The notes beneath the pieces are model-generated. The model had not been told where the DNA came from, made no database searches, and saw only the letters and a list, made by a program, of their open reading frames with translations. From contig OZ018329.1 in the NCBI GenBank assembly GCA_963969495.1, positions 144,145,521-144,209,520 on the forward strand: a stretch of 64,000 nucleotides of DNA, in the 5' to 3' direction. Source of the stretch: Ceratothoa steindachneri. Its lineage: Eukaryota; Arthropoda; Malacostraca; Isopoda; Cymothoidae. This document shows, piece after piece, positions 1-11,566 of the stretch; the stretch's first letter is position 1; each line of letters opens with the position of its first letter. The translations under genes were made by a program, and so were the position numbers.

Positions 1-165
1 GGTTTACCTTTACTTGATCTTTTTGTGAGAGGTTATCTTTAATTTTTTTGTGGGGGAGGGATTATCTTTACTTAGTGAATTAGGCGAGAGCTTATTTTTA
101 TTTGGTCATTTTACGGATGGATTATCTTTACTAGAAGGATTTGGGGGATTATTTTTACTTGTTCC
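1..165. repeat. Degenerate 30-bp minisatellite
   Basis: The core GGATTATCTTTACTT recurs, with substitutions, at about positions 1, 31, 59, 89, 119 and 147, giving a period of 28-30 bp. Spacer bases between cores are variable and G-rich. The array is cut by the window edge, so its true length is unknown. No coding potential. Confidence 0.75.
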
Positions 166-2250
166 CGAAGGTCTACTATTAGCATTTGGGCCGTTCGGAA
201 ACCCTCAGCAGATGTAAGTTGTAGCATTGTTTGTATTATAAATCTGACACTCCCTGGGGGAAAGGACAGAAATAAAAAGAAGGATGGAAGAAAATTGAAC
301 TGAAGCTAGGCGGCGACTAGCCTACAAAGATAGGTTCTGGCTAAGAAAGTTAGGTGAAAGAGTCTCGCAATGGAAGTACCAATAAAATGGTAAATCTGCG
401 ATATCCTAGGATGAATAAAGCCTAGGTAGTTTTAATCTTGTTTCAGAAATTCAAGGGCATACCATTGTTTCTTCGAGGCATGTCCATGTTGCTCTTTATG
501 CCGCTTTCTTTGCACGGGTTTCTTAGTGTCAATTTGGACAATGTTTTTCTCATGGTGAGCTACTGAGTGATCTTGGATCACCCAATGCTATATCTGTGCG
601 AGTGACCCCGCCATATAACTTGAATTTTCTATTCATGGGAACAGGTAGACTACTTACTCCCTTGAGGATATTAGTAAAATGCTGACTAACAAGGAATGAT
701 TCAGTGTAGATGAAAGTGGAAAGAGGTCTCTATACTCGTACTCGCCTTGAAAATATTCCTTACTTTGGACATAGAATTGCTTCCTGAGTCGGTGCGCGCA
801 GGTTGGTGACGCTACACTGTGAAGGCATTCGGGCCGTTAACTCGAGAGTTACCATTGCCAACGTTTTAGCAACACTAATAAATCTTGGCAGCTTGTGAAA
901 AACGGTCAAGACCAAATCTACCTATATTGTCTAAGGCCATTCATGATAAATTTGTATTGGTAGAATGTCAAGTCTGTATATTATTATGATGGCAACCAGC
1001 TTCCTCTATGCAGTGTGTTTTGGACTCGTTCGAAATGTAAATTCTAGTCGTCCATTATGTTGGGCTCTGTGCGTCCAAGAATCTCATCTGAATCTCAAGG
1101 GTAAATGATAACCCGACTCTCCTTGATATTCAACAACTACGTGATAACTCTAGCGCCTCACAGCTCATCCTTCTGCAGGTTCTATATTCTCAAGTTGCCA
1201 TCCCAATCAGGCTTTTGGCAGGAATGGGGCGATTCCTGCTTTGTCCAATATTGGAGCCCCTCTGTCCGTCAAGAGTCGATTGACTCGGAGTAGGTAAGAC
1301 CCATGGTCAGTGAGATTAGACCAAGTTATCTACTTCACTAAGCCTAGTTCCCGGAAGTTGGATAGCAATGAATGAGTACCAGCTGAATCGCAAAGACCAA
1401 AATTGGACGAGTACAACATAACCTCAGCCACCTCAAGACAATGAAATTTCTTCGCGAATCATATGTAGATAACCCTGTTACATTTGCACCGAAGGTTACT
1501 ACCAAGATACTCCTGCTACACCATTCAACGTTTGTCGTCCCCTTCAAATATTCTTCAGGGGTTCCACAGCACTGAAAATATTGCGTTCACGATTTTAAAA
1601 GCATGCATCTTGATGCACTAAATCCGTTCCTGTGCACACAGTTATTGCTGAGTCCGAAGAAAAGTTTGCCTTTGATGCTCCTCCATCCTACCTTTGTTTG
1701 AAGCCAGCGACTCATTCCCGCGCGTTGCTTTGTGACTTCTGATCGAGCAAGTTCCAATATCTAGCTAATTATAGAAGATTACGCTCCGTACTAGGTACAG
1801 AAACTGTTTTTCAAATACATAGTGACTTACGGAGAGCACTAGGCATTATGGTTTACACATCTTCTAGTTCGCGATAACCCTGAAATAATGGCTTTTGCGA
1901 ATCAGTTGTATGCGGTGCTTGTCTTTTCTTGATTCTTGATTGTGTAGGCGTTTTTGGAAGCGAGTGCAGTGATGAGGGGGTCATGCTGGCTGCACAGATT
2001 GATAAACCTGAAAGGTGCTATTAGTTCTTCCCCGCACTAAGAAAATATGATTTGTTAAAAGTCAGCCTTTAGGAATACATGGAATAGAAGATGGGTGCCA
2101 GCGCTCAGCACTTCAAAATTGCGTGCCATTGTGGCCTGAATTGCACAAAAAAACCTATCTCTCAACACCTTATCGATATCGAATCATTTTCTGTCGCCTC
2201 CGAATCGAACACAGACGTGAGAAGCAGCGCCATCTGAGGAGCGCTTCTCT
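166..2250. other. Unassigned GC-balanced stretch, no gene supported
   Basis: This stretch is clearly less AT-rich than the DNA after 2500. Frames are short (at most 67 codons) and interrupted on both strands. The composition suggests old transposon-derived sequence, but no protein motif held up in one frame. A faint resemblance to a copia-type reverse transcriptase near 1350-1550 was considered and not accepted. Confidence 0.4.
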
Positions 2251-2269
2251 AAAACTTTATCTGAAGACT

Positions 2270-2400
2270 GCTTGGTCCCCCAGACTGTACGCTACATTTT
2301 GATTGAATGTGCTAGCCTGGTGGAGTTCTTTGACGGACCATGTTCCGTTATAGTGGCAGGTGGGGGCGGTAACGCTTTTCCCTGGTGTTGGAAACGTCTT
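2270..2400 (+). pseudogene. Possible LINE C-terminal fragment
   Basis: One plus frame reads QTVRYILIECASLVEF. This resembles the motif (T)VxHILIEC that follows the reverse transcriptase in many non-LTR retrotransposons, where a His/Cys-bearing region closes the ORF. The frame continues only briefly, into a glycine-rich run, and no reverse transcriptase is visible upstream. If real, it is a very short dead fragment. The assignment rests on one motif of about 16 residues, so it is weak. Confidence 0.25.
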
Positions 2401-3680
2401 TTCCATACCAGACCCCCAGTATGATACTCGTGGGACCAGGTTGGCCTCTTCCCTTCTATTTGAATTTTTAATTAAATTGTTGGTTGGCATTTGATGACTG
2501 AGGCCTTCACTAGAGTAATAAAGTTTGCTTCTTTATTATTTTATTAATGTGATTAATTTATTTATATTTTGCTATAAGGTTGTTATATATATTTATGTTT
2601 TAATTATTCTTTCCTTTTGGTGGCACTGCCCACGTTACAGGCAGGCAGGTGAGCGCATTAAATTATCTGCCTCTTTAGTAATTATGTTTTACCCAATTTT
2701 CTTCTTTTTCTCTTCCTCCCCTCAAACACTCATTAGAAGCACTCTTTGCCCCAATTATCCTTCCAAATTTGGATCGCTTTAAAGTGACCGCACTTTTTTC
2801 TTTTGTAATTTCTTCTAAGAAAGAAGCGACCACTTTGCCACAAGTGAGAATTATCGGGATCATTAGCCCGGACTGCTTGCAACAAGCCATTCTACCTCAC
2901 TTAAAAGGTCATTTGCATATACTATAGTAGTAAAGTTGATTTTTTTTAGAATTTTGATCCTAGCTATTACATAAACTTTAGTTATTTCATGGGATACGTT
3001 AGGGAGGGGGGGCTTGAAGATTTCAGCACGTTTAAATTGCAGGAATTAACGTTAGGAATTCACGCACTAGTACTTATTGGATTCGTACGCTTGCAGGGCA
3101 AGAATGTTCCTCGAGTAGATCAAAGACCTGGTACGAAACCGACAGGAGGACCATAATTTGAGAATATATATTTTAAGTTGGAAAAATATAAAAAAAGTCA
3201 TAAAGAAAATGAAATTGAAAATTAGCTAATATTCCGTCTATATCTTGCATCTTTTTACATGTCGGTATTTTCTCTCTATTTCTTTCTTTGTGTATCTTGA
3301 TTATTGGCTGGATCTTTCTCTTTACATACATATGGCGTGGCACTTTTTAAAAAATTTTCCACGCCGATCACCCACTTTCCAATCCACTTGGAATGCAACT
3401 CAGAGCAGAAAAGAACATAGAAGATAAAAATACAGAAAAACATAGAGAGAAGAGAATGGGAGAGGAATAGAAATAGGCAGTCGAGGCACCGGGTGCCATG
3501 AGAAGACAGAGGCCGTTTTAGATCAAGGGACGGGAATAGAGCGGTTTTAAAAGCAAGGCGCGATCGCTCGTTATCCAGACATGAAAGGAAAAGAGATAAA
3601 CCCACGCAGGCGTTTATATCGGAGCCTACGTTATAGGCCTATATTAAATAGGGCTATTTTAAATCGAGGCTATATTTATT
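2401..3680. other. No gene seen
   Basis: AT-rich DNA with short overlapping frames on both strands (up to 109 codons) that show no family motif. Poly-T and poly-A tracts are frequent. I see no promoter, RNA gene or repeat boundary here. Confidence 0.5.
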
Positions 3681-4116
3681 ACTAACTCTATAATTTAAGA
3701 AGGGGATTTTTTTAAGTATTTGAATGAGAATTTCATCTTAGTTCGGTTATGACATGTTTTTTTATCAAAGTTATTTCTAATAATTCTTTTATAATATCAA
3801 AACACAAAATGGTGAAGTTCAGAAATAAATATAAGCATCGAAATTTTGCGAATTTTGCTAAAATGTAATAAATTACAAATGGTGAAGTTCCTAAAATTTT
3901 TTTATATATCTTCTTCTATAACTATATTTTAGCAACGTGATATTTTAAAAGGCGGGAAATAGTTTATAGTTCCTATTCAAAATTATTATAATTGGCCAAG
4001 TTCAGAAAATTTCTAAAAATTTAACCATGGTTGCTTTTTTCCGATTTTAAATTTTAATCTTAGTTGCGAAGCGTAAGCTTTTCCCTTAGGGAGGAGTGGC
4101 GAAGCTATTGCCTGGT
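3681..4116 (+). repeat. Dispersed repeat R1, copy 1
   Basis: Shares with 9962-10228 an ordered series of blocks: the start ACTAACTCTATAATTTAAG, a T-rich segment, two cores ATGGTGAAGTTC, and a terminal block GCGAAGCGTAAGCTT... GGAGTGGCGAAGC. About 135 bp lies between the second core and the terminal block here that copy 2 lacks. The terminal block contains CCC/GGG arms that could fold into a hairpin. There is no coding potential. No transposase lies upstream of this copy, so R1 seems able to exist on its own. Confidence 0.8.
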
Positions 4117-4717
4117 ATCTTATATTATTTATGAAAGAAAACGGAAAGATTGGGGGAGCAATTATATTAGAAAGGGTTATAGATGAGATGCTTAAAGCAC
4201 TAGAAAATTTAGGGAAATTAAAATTTTTGAAAAGCATCATTTTGAATAGTCAAAGAGGGTAATCACACAGAGAAGTATAGAGTGGAAGGACGAACACAAC
4301 AGCTGAACTTGCCTCCGTCTTACACTCAAGTTCAGTACCCATATGATGCAGTCCAGAAATTAAAGAGATTAGAGATTTTTTTCTCTAGGCTGCCCAACTG
4401 GTGACTGACTACCAGAGAAGACACAAATTGCTGCAATTACTTTTCTGCCTAGATCTAAGCTACATTAAGAAACAGAAAAAAAATGAATAAAAAGATGAAA
4501 CCCCCAAAAAATGATGAGCTCCAAACCATAGCAAATAACAAACAATAGGAGAAGGAAGCACGTTCGGTGTCAGGGAAAACCTGCCACCAAGTGGGACAGA
4601 AACATCATACTAACACTAAAATGAGTCAAATAAATTGCAGGAGGGAAGTCAGATAGTCTATAATTCTGTGTGAACAAACTCGTTCCGAGTAAATGGGACA
4701 AGCGGTAGCAACCCCGC
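4117..4717. other. No gene seen
   Basis: AT-rich DNA with A-runs around 4470-4520. No convincing frame, repeat or RNA gene. Confidence 0.5.
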
Positions 4718-4954
4718 TCATCCCGGTCCCTGAACAGATAACGCGAGTGAAGATCCCGTAGACCTAAACATTCGAGAAGAATGGCTGAAGAGTCTGGAGT
4801 ACAAAACAGTCATTGAAGTGAAGTTCATGGGATCCCTACAGCAAATAAAGGTGCGTCCCGCGAGTGAGCCCAATTCAAGGAGCACAAATAGCGACATCAA
4901 ACCGTCGCGGTATTTTTGGGTAAGTCCTTGGGAACTGTGGCTGCGCGAGGTCAT
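4718..4954 (-). CDS. Unrecognised 78-codon frame overlapping the 165-codon frame
   Basis: Starts in an ATGA overlap with the end of the upstream frame at 4951-5448. The product is serine-rich with no recognisable domain. Its only support is the tight overlap and the shared GC-balanced composition. That pattern would fit a single ancestral frame broken by an indel, but chance is equally possible. Confidence 0.15.
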   Translation of the reverse strand: MTSRSHSSQGLTQKYRDGLMSLFVLLELGSLAGRTFICCRDPMNFTSMTVLYSRLFSHSSRMFRSTGSSLALSVQGPG

Positions 4955-5448
4955 GCAAATTTAAGTTCATCCCATCGGCTGTCTCCCTTGTACTTTACCA
5001 AGCATCGTGGAGGTTTGACCTGATCCTTTGCCATATACCCATTATGAGTACCAGCGAGCCTCTGTTCTGGTAGATCATTCTTCGCAGACTCTATGACGGC
5101 TCCAGTGGAGCGCGGAAACAGTAGCATCAAAGACACCACGAACCAGGGGGTGAGAGACTTCAATGCCCTGAGATCACTCACGGCGCTTTGTACCGAGCCG
5201 TGTATATCAACCAGTTTGGTGTTGAAGACAGAGACATTGCCTGATATCGCGTAGGAAGAGAAACCCTTCTTCGGACTTAGAGCGACCATGTACAGAGGCA
5301 CATATCCAGTGTAACACACAGTTTGCTCAAAAAGGTCGAATGCAATTCTCACGGCGGTGTGGAAGCTTCGGGAGTAGAGGCGTGGCGACAAATTTTCAAA
5401 GGTGCTGCACTCCAGGGTGGCATCATGGGCAGAATTGGGGTGCCACAA
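4951..5448 (-). CDS. Unrecognised 165-codon open frame
   Basis: This is the longest open frame in the window and lies in a GC-balanced island that contrasts with its AT-rich surroundings. The predicted protein starts MWHPNSAHDATLECSTFENL, has one mildly hydrophobic stretch in the middle (LTPWFVVSLMLLF), and ends in a basic tail (KPPRCLVKYKGDSRWDELKF). I recognise no domain. The stop codon region overlaps the start of a second minus frame (4718-4954) by 4 bases, which could be chance or a frameshift in one older frame. No splice signals or promoter could be argued with confidence. It could be a decayed transposon frame, an exon, or simply a chance frame in GC-balanced DNA. Confidence 0.25.
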   Translation of the reverse strand: MWHPNSAHDATLECSTFENLSPRLYSRSFHTAVRIAFDLFEQTVCYTGYVPLYMVALSPKKGFSSYAISGNVSVFNTKLVDIHGSVQSAVSDLRALKSLTPWFVVSLMLLFPRSTGAVIESAKNDLPEQRLAGTHNGYMAKDQVKPPRCLVKYKGDSRWDELKFA

Positions 5449-8400
5449 ACCTGAGAACTACACGCAGCTTTCAAAACGATTTTCTACCTATAAATCCGAA
5501 TGGATTATGGTATGACTGTATGAATAGTGGCATATGAACCCCCGAGACAGGCCGAGGATACAGTGAAAGTTCATTGGTGACTAAGAAAAACATCAGGATC
5601 TAGTGTACAGGTGCAAATGCACTTAAGGCGCCTCATAGATAGTAGTATATCACCTTTACCGAGAAGTAAGCTGCCAATGGGTTACTTGCGGAAGGCACTG
5701 GCTACCAGACGGAAGCCAGAGTTGTGGATCAAGTACACCTTCCTAAATGAATGCTCGGCTCCAGGTGCATAAAACTACATCTTTAGACAAGCGTACAACG
5801 AATAAAGCATCGTTAGAAAAGCAAGCATTTTCTCTATCATCACTTCACTTGCAGAATGTCACTAAATGAATAATGACTCTTCCGCAGGAACAAGATTACC
5901 TAAAGGTTAGAATACGAGCCTCCCAGGTGAGGCTTCTGTCTAAAACAAGACCAAGGAAACCATCGAAACCGCCACATCCAGGCGAGCCGGAAAGGTGCCT
6001 GAAATGCACCACACAAGTCATATGATGCTGTTGATGAACAGGGAAAAGACTGTGACACGGTGGATAGTTGCCTGTGGTATCTCCTCTTCCTAACCTTTTG
6101 CGCAAGAAAAATTTACCTATGAACATTGAGAGGTGTCCGACATCCTTATCGTATGAAGTGTCTCCTTGATACTATGTCACTATGTGGTAGCATAGGCTTT
6201 TTACAAGTAAAAAACATTTTACCGCAATGCTATCTACGAAGGAAGGAGTCGCAGATAGCATTTTATAGCCGGAGCAGAGCATCAGACGTGAAGTGCAACT
6301 TGCGGGAACCACACTGTGCAGAAGACAGGTGGACTTCACTGTCGAAGAAAAAGGTTAAACTAACATTTACTAATTCCTAGAGCACGTTGCAGAGATATAA
6401 TGTTAGAGAAATTGGGTAGAAGAGGGTGATATAAAGCGATCTCTCCCCAGTTTTCTAAAAGCGAGCACAGTAACCATTGCCCACACGTTCTATTAATAAA
6501 CCCAGTTATAGATCTATCCAAATACATCAAATAGTTGCCTAAATAAAAACTCGGCAAAGTCTTTAAAATAATAATCTCTGCAATGAGCTCATGGATACCA
6601 TCGAAGGATACCTTTCATCTGAAACTATTTATATAATTTTCAAAAAAATATTCTGATAAATATACATACCAATGCAAATGAACCTTTAGTTCCTCTATCA
6701 TATACCATGGCCATGAGAGCTATTTTTCCAATTTCCTCAAAGTCTCTTTGTATGTTTATTCATTTAGTGGTTTCTATAGCAACGAGCACCACCTTAACAC
6801 TCTATCAGGCAGGACTGGGGGATGCTCTTCTTCCACGCCAAGCAAGTGACTGTATCCAATAGACTAATTTAACAGTTCTAAAACGAACTGTATCAACAGG
6901 CTTTTTTAACCATCACTCTTACCGTCGTAATATAGGGATCCTTTTCATCCAATAGTGCAGGGACCTCCAGGCGTGCCTGAAGCAGTGTAAAAGTGGATAC
7001 ACATTGCAACACCCACCACATCCCATGACTGCCTACATTGTAATTTACCTTATTATTTATTTAGGTTGAGATGGTTCTTGAAGCGTTTCTCATCCGTCTT
7101 CAATACTTGGGGTGTTTCATTGCGGTTATTTTCATCATTCTTGTTTCATTTTTTAATTCTTACTTCATCAACATTCATTTTATTCATCATTTTACCTTCC
7201 TATTTTTAAACTATCATCCGACTGCTAACTTAGATAGAGAATACTAAATCCCGTTCCTTCCTTTACATTTTCCGCGTCCTGTTTAGCGTATTATTACTCA
7301 TTCCCAATTTGATGGGCGCATTTATCATATTTTGACAAAAATCAACCAATCGTCTGGTTCCGCGGAACTGAGTGATGAAAGAATAAAATGAACTTTGTCA
7401 TACCATCACCCCAACCCTTTCAAAGGCTCAAAGAACAAAGCTAATTTGGGAGCGTACAAAACTTTGCCACTAAATTACCACAACTTTTGGTCTGGGTTTA
7501 TGCTTCTGATTTAGTTTTTTACTTCAATAATTACGCCTTAAGTCATGTTTAACAGAGTATAATGGGTTCCACAATGGTTATTATTTCCCACTTTCACGTG
7601 GATTGGATGGAAGTATGTGGAGATTGGGCAGGAATATTACTTAGATGTTATTAATAGAACATGTCGATAATTTACGAATAATCTAAAAAGGGCGATGCGC
7701 AATGTGTGAATGACGCTTTAAACAAGTAAAAAACTAAAACAAGGCTTAAAGAAAGATCGTATGAAAGAGGTCAATAATAAGATGAACAACAAAAAAATGA
7801 TATCCAAACTAGAAACTGAATGACGAAAGACACATCTTCACTTTTCTTTTTCTATCTCTTTAATCAGCATATCACAATTATATTTTTATTATCTGTTGAA
7901 CTTCAATTTCTTCGTCTTAAACTTCTAGTTTTTAATAGAAAATGAACAGAAGGCTTAATTGTGTACGGTATGACATCATTGATTTTATTATTATTAGTTT
8001 TGTGTGATTGCAATCATTAATAATCATTTAGACTCCACCAATATTAGAAAACGGGTAAAATATTTGCAATGAAATAATGAAGTTAATTTTCTTCTAATCG
8101 TGGTGATTTATGGATGAGGTTTCTGCCCCAATCAACCAAACCTCCTCCAAGCGTGGGCAGAGAATTTGATTTTATAATGTCCTACCAGTAATAGGCTGAA
8201 TGGTGTAACGTGGGTGATGCTCCTCCTACACCTAAAACCTGGAGGATCAGCGCACCCTCCCTTCCCCAGTGCCCGATGAGAACTCGTGCTCACTCTCAAG
8301 TCACTTGTTTAATCTCACACAATCTTTTCTAAGCAATAAAAACCTAACAAAGGGTGAAAGATGGTATTAAACTTTCATAAAGAAAACTCATGAGTATAAA

Positions 8401-9064
8401 TAGTAGATTAAAAAATAGAATAGGGTAGAGTGAGAGGAATGATCCTTGGTCACTCTTGAAATTGAACTTTCAGATTCCTGTGCATCTACAATCTGTGAAG
8501 TCTCTTTAGTAATGAAAATAATTTTCAGATTACTATATTTTTTGATATAAGAAAATTCATAGAAGATCTCAAGTGGTGCATTTTGTTTTAGTATGTTTGT
8601 AACATAATTTTTATCTGAACTAAACCAAAATTTAGAACTCAAGGCCATTTCGCCAATGAGTATATAGTCAATTGATGCGCGGACTCAATACCCACAGTGA
8701 TGTTCCGTGTTCTTAAGGACTGCTTCAGTTTGTTTATGGCATGAGGCAGAAGAAATCTTTGATAAAATCTTGACTAATATTGCTTCATTTTTGTTAAATA
8801 AACAATGACAACTGGTAACAATTGGATGGCTTCTTGCTTATCACCCGCCTATTCCATTATGACCCGTAAATTTTCTTTCGATTTCAAATCTGGAGAATTG
8901 CCGGTCTAAGGTCCAAAAAGTCGATGATATTTTGCATCCCAAAACTTTTTATTGTTTAGCTTTGTTATAAGATGCGATATTATCATGAAAAGTAGAGTTA
9001 TTACCTCTAAATTTGTACCAAACTAATGGGAAAATAAGCTAATGAAAGACGTTTTTGTGCCATT
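5449..9064. other. No gene seen
   Basis: 5449-6560 is GC-balanced with short frames on both strands (at most 84 codons) and no motif. From 6560 on the DNA is AT-rich with poly-T tracts. I see no RNA gene or clear repeat. 8100-8300 is locally C-rich but not coding. Confidence 0.5.
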
Positions 9065-9960
9065 TTGAGTTCAGGGCAGTTTTGTTGGGAAAAATTGTTA
9101 GTGCCCCAGATCTCTTACACGAGAAGCAACCACATGGAGAGTATCCGGATGCTTCACCGTCGTCAAGAGGAAGGATTCGTGAAAGCGCTCCACTTTTCTC
9201 TTCTTAACAAAAGATCTTCCAGGAACTCAAAACAAGCGAAAGGGATCTAAATCAAAGAATATTTCAAGTCAATAAGGGCTCCCAATTCGCCTCATTACAC
9301 CAGGAAGAACCTTAAGGATAGGCTCAACTTTTGTAGAAAATATAAAGAATGGAATCTTGAAGACTTGGGCAAAGTGATATTCTCTGATGAAGCTTACTTG
9401 AGCTTTCTTGGAGATTTCGGAAGATTCCTCCTTAGGATGAGAAAAGACGAGTGATTCAAAAGTCCTGTGTCGTAGCCACAGTGAAGCTTTAAGATACACT
9501 CCCTGTCTTGGGCTGCCTCTTATCTATAGGAATTGGAGAACAAACAATTTTGTCCAAGAACACTGCTAGGAACTCAAAATGGTACTGAAATGTGCTTTAT
9601 CATCACCTTTAACCAAAGGTTCAGTACCATTTTGGGAATGATAGCTTAATTTTCAGCAGGATAGAGCACCTTTTCATAAAATAAAAGCAATAACTAAGTT
9701 CTTTCCTGAAGATAACATCGAACCTTTGCTACCTTGTTCCTGGAGTTCACCAGATTTAAACTCAATGAAGAATTTGTGGGCGAAAATCATCAAACTGGCG
9801 GTGAATAAAGAGAAACCATCCAATTGTGAGCAGTTGCTGGTGTTTATTGAAGAAATGGAGCAATCTTAGTCAAGATATCACCAAAATCAGATATCCAGCT
9901 TGCCAAATCGAACTGAAGAAGTCCAAAAGAACATGAGTGGCAAAGCCATTGCCTGGTTTT
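9065..9960 (+). pseudogene. Decayed Tc1/mariner transposase
   Basis: This is a remnant of a cut-and-paste transposase of the Tc1/mariner superfamily. Around 9295-9450 a plus frame reads KNLKDRLNFCRKYKEWNLED and then VIFSDEAYLSF, the block carrying the first catalytic Asp. After several frameshifts, 9650-9790 reads FQQDRAPFHKI (second Asp) and SSPDLNSMKNLW. In intact relatives the last motif is SPDLNPIENLW with a catalytic Glu; here that position is Lys. Thirty-five residues separate the second Asp from this Lys, against 34 in Tc1. 9890-9960 matches the usual C-terminal end (LPNRTEEVQKNMSGKAIAWF, then stop). The N-terminal helix-turn-helix part (9065-9250) is poorly preserved. Stops and frameshifts make it non-functional. 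R1 copy 2 begins directly after the stop. No terminal inverted repeats were found. Confidence 0.85.
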
Positions 9961-9961
9961 A

Positions 9962-10228
9962 ACTAACTCTATAATTTAAGAAAGGGATTTTTTTAAGTAT
10001 TTGAATAATAATTTCCTCTTAGTTATGAATTATGTTTTTTATCAAAGTTATCTCTAATAATTCTTTTATAATATCAAAAAACAAAATGGTGAAGTTCAGA
10101 AATAAAAATAAGAATCGAAATTTTGTGAAGTTTTTAAAACACAAAGAATTACAAATGGTGAAGTTCAGATAATCTAATCATTGCAGTGAAGCGCAAGCTC
10201 CTCCCGTACAGGGGGGTGAGTGGCGAAG
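9962..10228 (+). repeat. Dispersed repeat R1, copy 2
   Basis: Same block order as copy 1 at 3681-4116: AACTAACTCTATAATTTAAG, T-rich segment, two ATGGTGAAGTTC cores at about 10085 and 10155, then GTGAAGCGCAAGCTCCTCCC... GGTGAGTGGCGAAG. It begins within a few bases of the stop of the upstream Tc1/mariner remnant. The short segment AGTGGCAAAGCCATTGCCTGG just before it (9937-9957) also resembles the end of copy 1 (AGTGGCGAAGCTATTGCCTGG), so the unit may have short repeats at both edges. Confidence 0.8.
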
Positions 10229-10734
10229 AAACTTTTGAAATTAAATGCGATTATTCAATGTTTTGTATTATTTTAGAAGAAAAAGTATTCGAAAATTGAG
10301 TTGCCGAGAGATTTTCTAAAATTATTAAAATTAAGTTTGTTTTTTCAAATATTTGGAGCTTTTTTGAAAGTTTTTTACTATAAGTTCAGAAAAATAAATA
10401 TGATTATTAAATAATATTAAATTAAAATAAATAATTATAAATCGTGAATTTCATAAAATGAGTTAAATTTAGGCAGGGCGGTTTTTGGCTGCTAATTTCT
10501 AGTATATAAAGAAAAATTTAGTTGCCCAAAAAATGGTGAGGATCGTTTTTATGGTATATGATAAGAATTCAGGAAGGAATTCTTGAATTTATGCCTAAAA
10601 AAGTATAATACTAAAGAATAAACCAATAATATATTATTAGCAAATATGTAATGGAAATACTTTAATTTTCTTTGGTCAAAACCAAATTGCTAGAGCCAGA
10701 TAAGACCTAAGCCACAAACCGAATGTCTGCCTAC
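10229..10734. other. AT-rich spacer inside the inverted R1 cluster
   Basis: Very AT-rich, with frequent ATTAAAT runs. No frame or repeat identity was recognised apart from its position between the two oppositely oriented R1 copies. Confidence 0.5.
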
Positions 10735-10867
10735 GCAGTGCAAGCTGATCCTTTAAGGAGAAATGACGGAGATTTTCAATTTTAATCTTTATTGGGAGGA
10801 AATAGCTACTGGCTACGAAAACGAATAGAGCAATGTGAAATTTTAGAGAAAAGTTTGATAAAGAAAA

Positions 10868-11245
10868 AAAGAACTCTATTGACTGTTTTTTCGTATTTTA
10901 AAAGAATCCCGATAGATATTTTTCTTGTCCTTGGGCCTAGAAAAATAATCATCGAAGTGAGAAAATGAAGCAAGATTAAATTGCGCTTAGCCACTCTTTA
11001 CAGGAGAGCTTGCGCTTCGCAGACAGACTTTCGGTATGCGGCATGCGGCCTGTTTGGGTTCAACTACGGCCCTTTGGTCCTAATTTTTTTTCTACGGTTT
11101 CCAGTAAATATCCCCTAATAATTTTTTCTTGGTCAAGTTTTTCCCATCGATGATTATTTTCTAGGCCAAAACGCCAGAAAGAAAAGTCCCGGAATTCTTT
11201 ATAAATACGGAAAAAATAATCCTTACGATTCTTTATTTTCTCCAT
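10868..11245. repeat. Large imperfect palindrome
   Basis: The segment around 10885-10975 is repeated as its reverse complement around 11130-11215. The best-matching arms are GGCCTAGAAAAATAATCATCG near 10936-10956 and CGATGATTATTTTCTAGGCC near 11146-11165. Outside this core, similarity continues as GACTGTTTTTTCGTATTT against GATTATTTTTTCCGTATTT. The centre lies near 11050. It includes the reversed terminal block of R1 (10982-11022), so the palindrome and the inverted R1 copy overlap. Short frames on the minus strand across it (10806-10994, 11060-11245) show no recognised domain. Confidence 0.7.
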
Positions 11246-11537
11246 CTAAATTTGCTTTAATATTTGATTTTGATTTAATCGTTTTTAGGATCTAGTATTT
11301 ATTTCCACCTGATAAAACTTAAAATAGAAAATCTAGTTTAGAAATAACTTCGATAAAACTTTCGAATAAACGAATAAAAAGCAATAATGCCTAAATATGA
11401 AAAGATTTCAGAACTTCACCATTTGTAATTAATTTTGTTGTAAAAGATTTCCAAAGATTCGATCAACATATTTATTTTTTCTAAACTTCACCATTTTTTC
11501 AAACTCTAAAGGAACTCTTAGATAAACTTGGATAAAA
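10982..11537 (-). repeat. Dispersed repeat R1, copy 3 (inverted)
   Basis: Read on the minus strand it has the R1 blocks in order: the core ATGGTGAAGTT from 11483-11500, ACAAATGGTGAAGTT from 11411-11430, and the terminal block GCGAAGCGCAAGCTCTCCTG... GAGTGGCTAAGC from 10982-11022. The similarity extends to the T-rich segment at about 11537. About 390 bp lies between the second core and the terminal block, more than in the other copies, and part of this is one palindrome arm. It ends about 30 bp before the left end of the second Tc1 element. Confidence 0.75.
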
Positions 11538-11566
11538 ATCGGAAATAGAGTATCGGGAATAATATA

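Noticed and set aside
1340..1560. Possible copia-type reverse transcriptase
   Set aside because: One frame has VTFAPKVTTKILLL and another has WIAMNEYQLNRKDQNW, which echo copia motifs. They are in different frames, lack the conserved neighbours, and no integrase or RNase H is visible.
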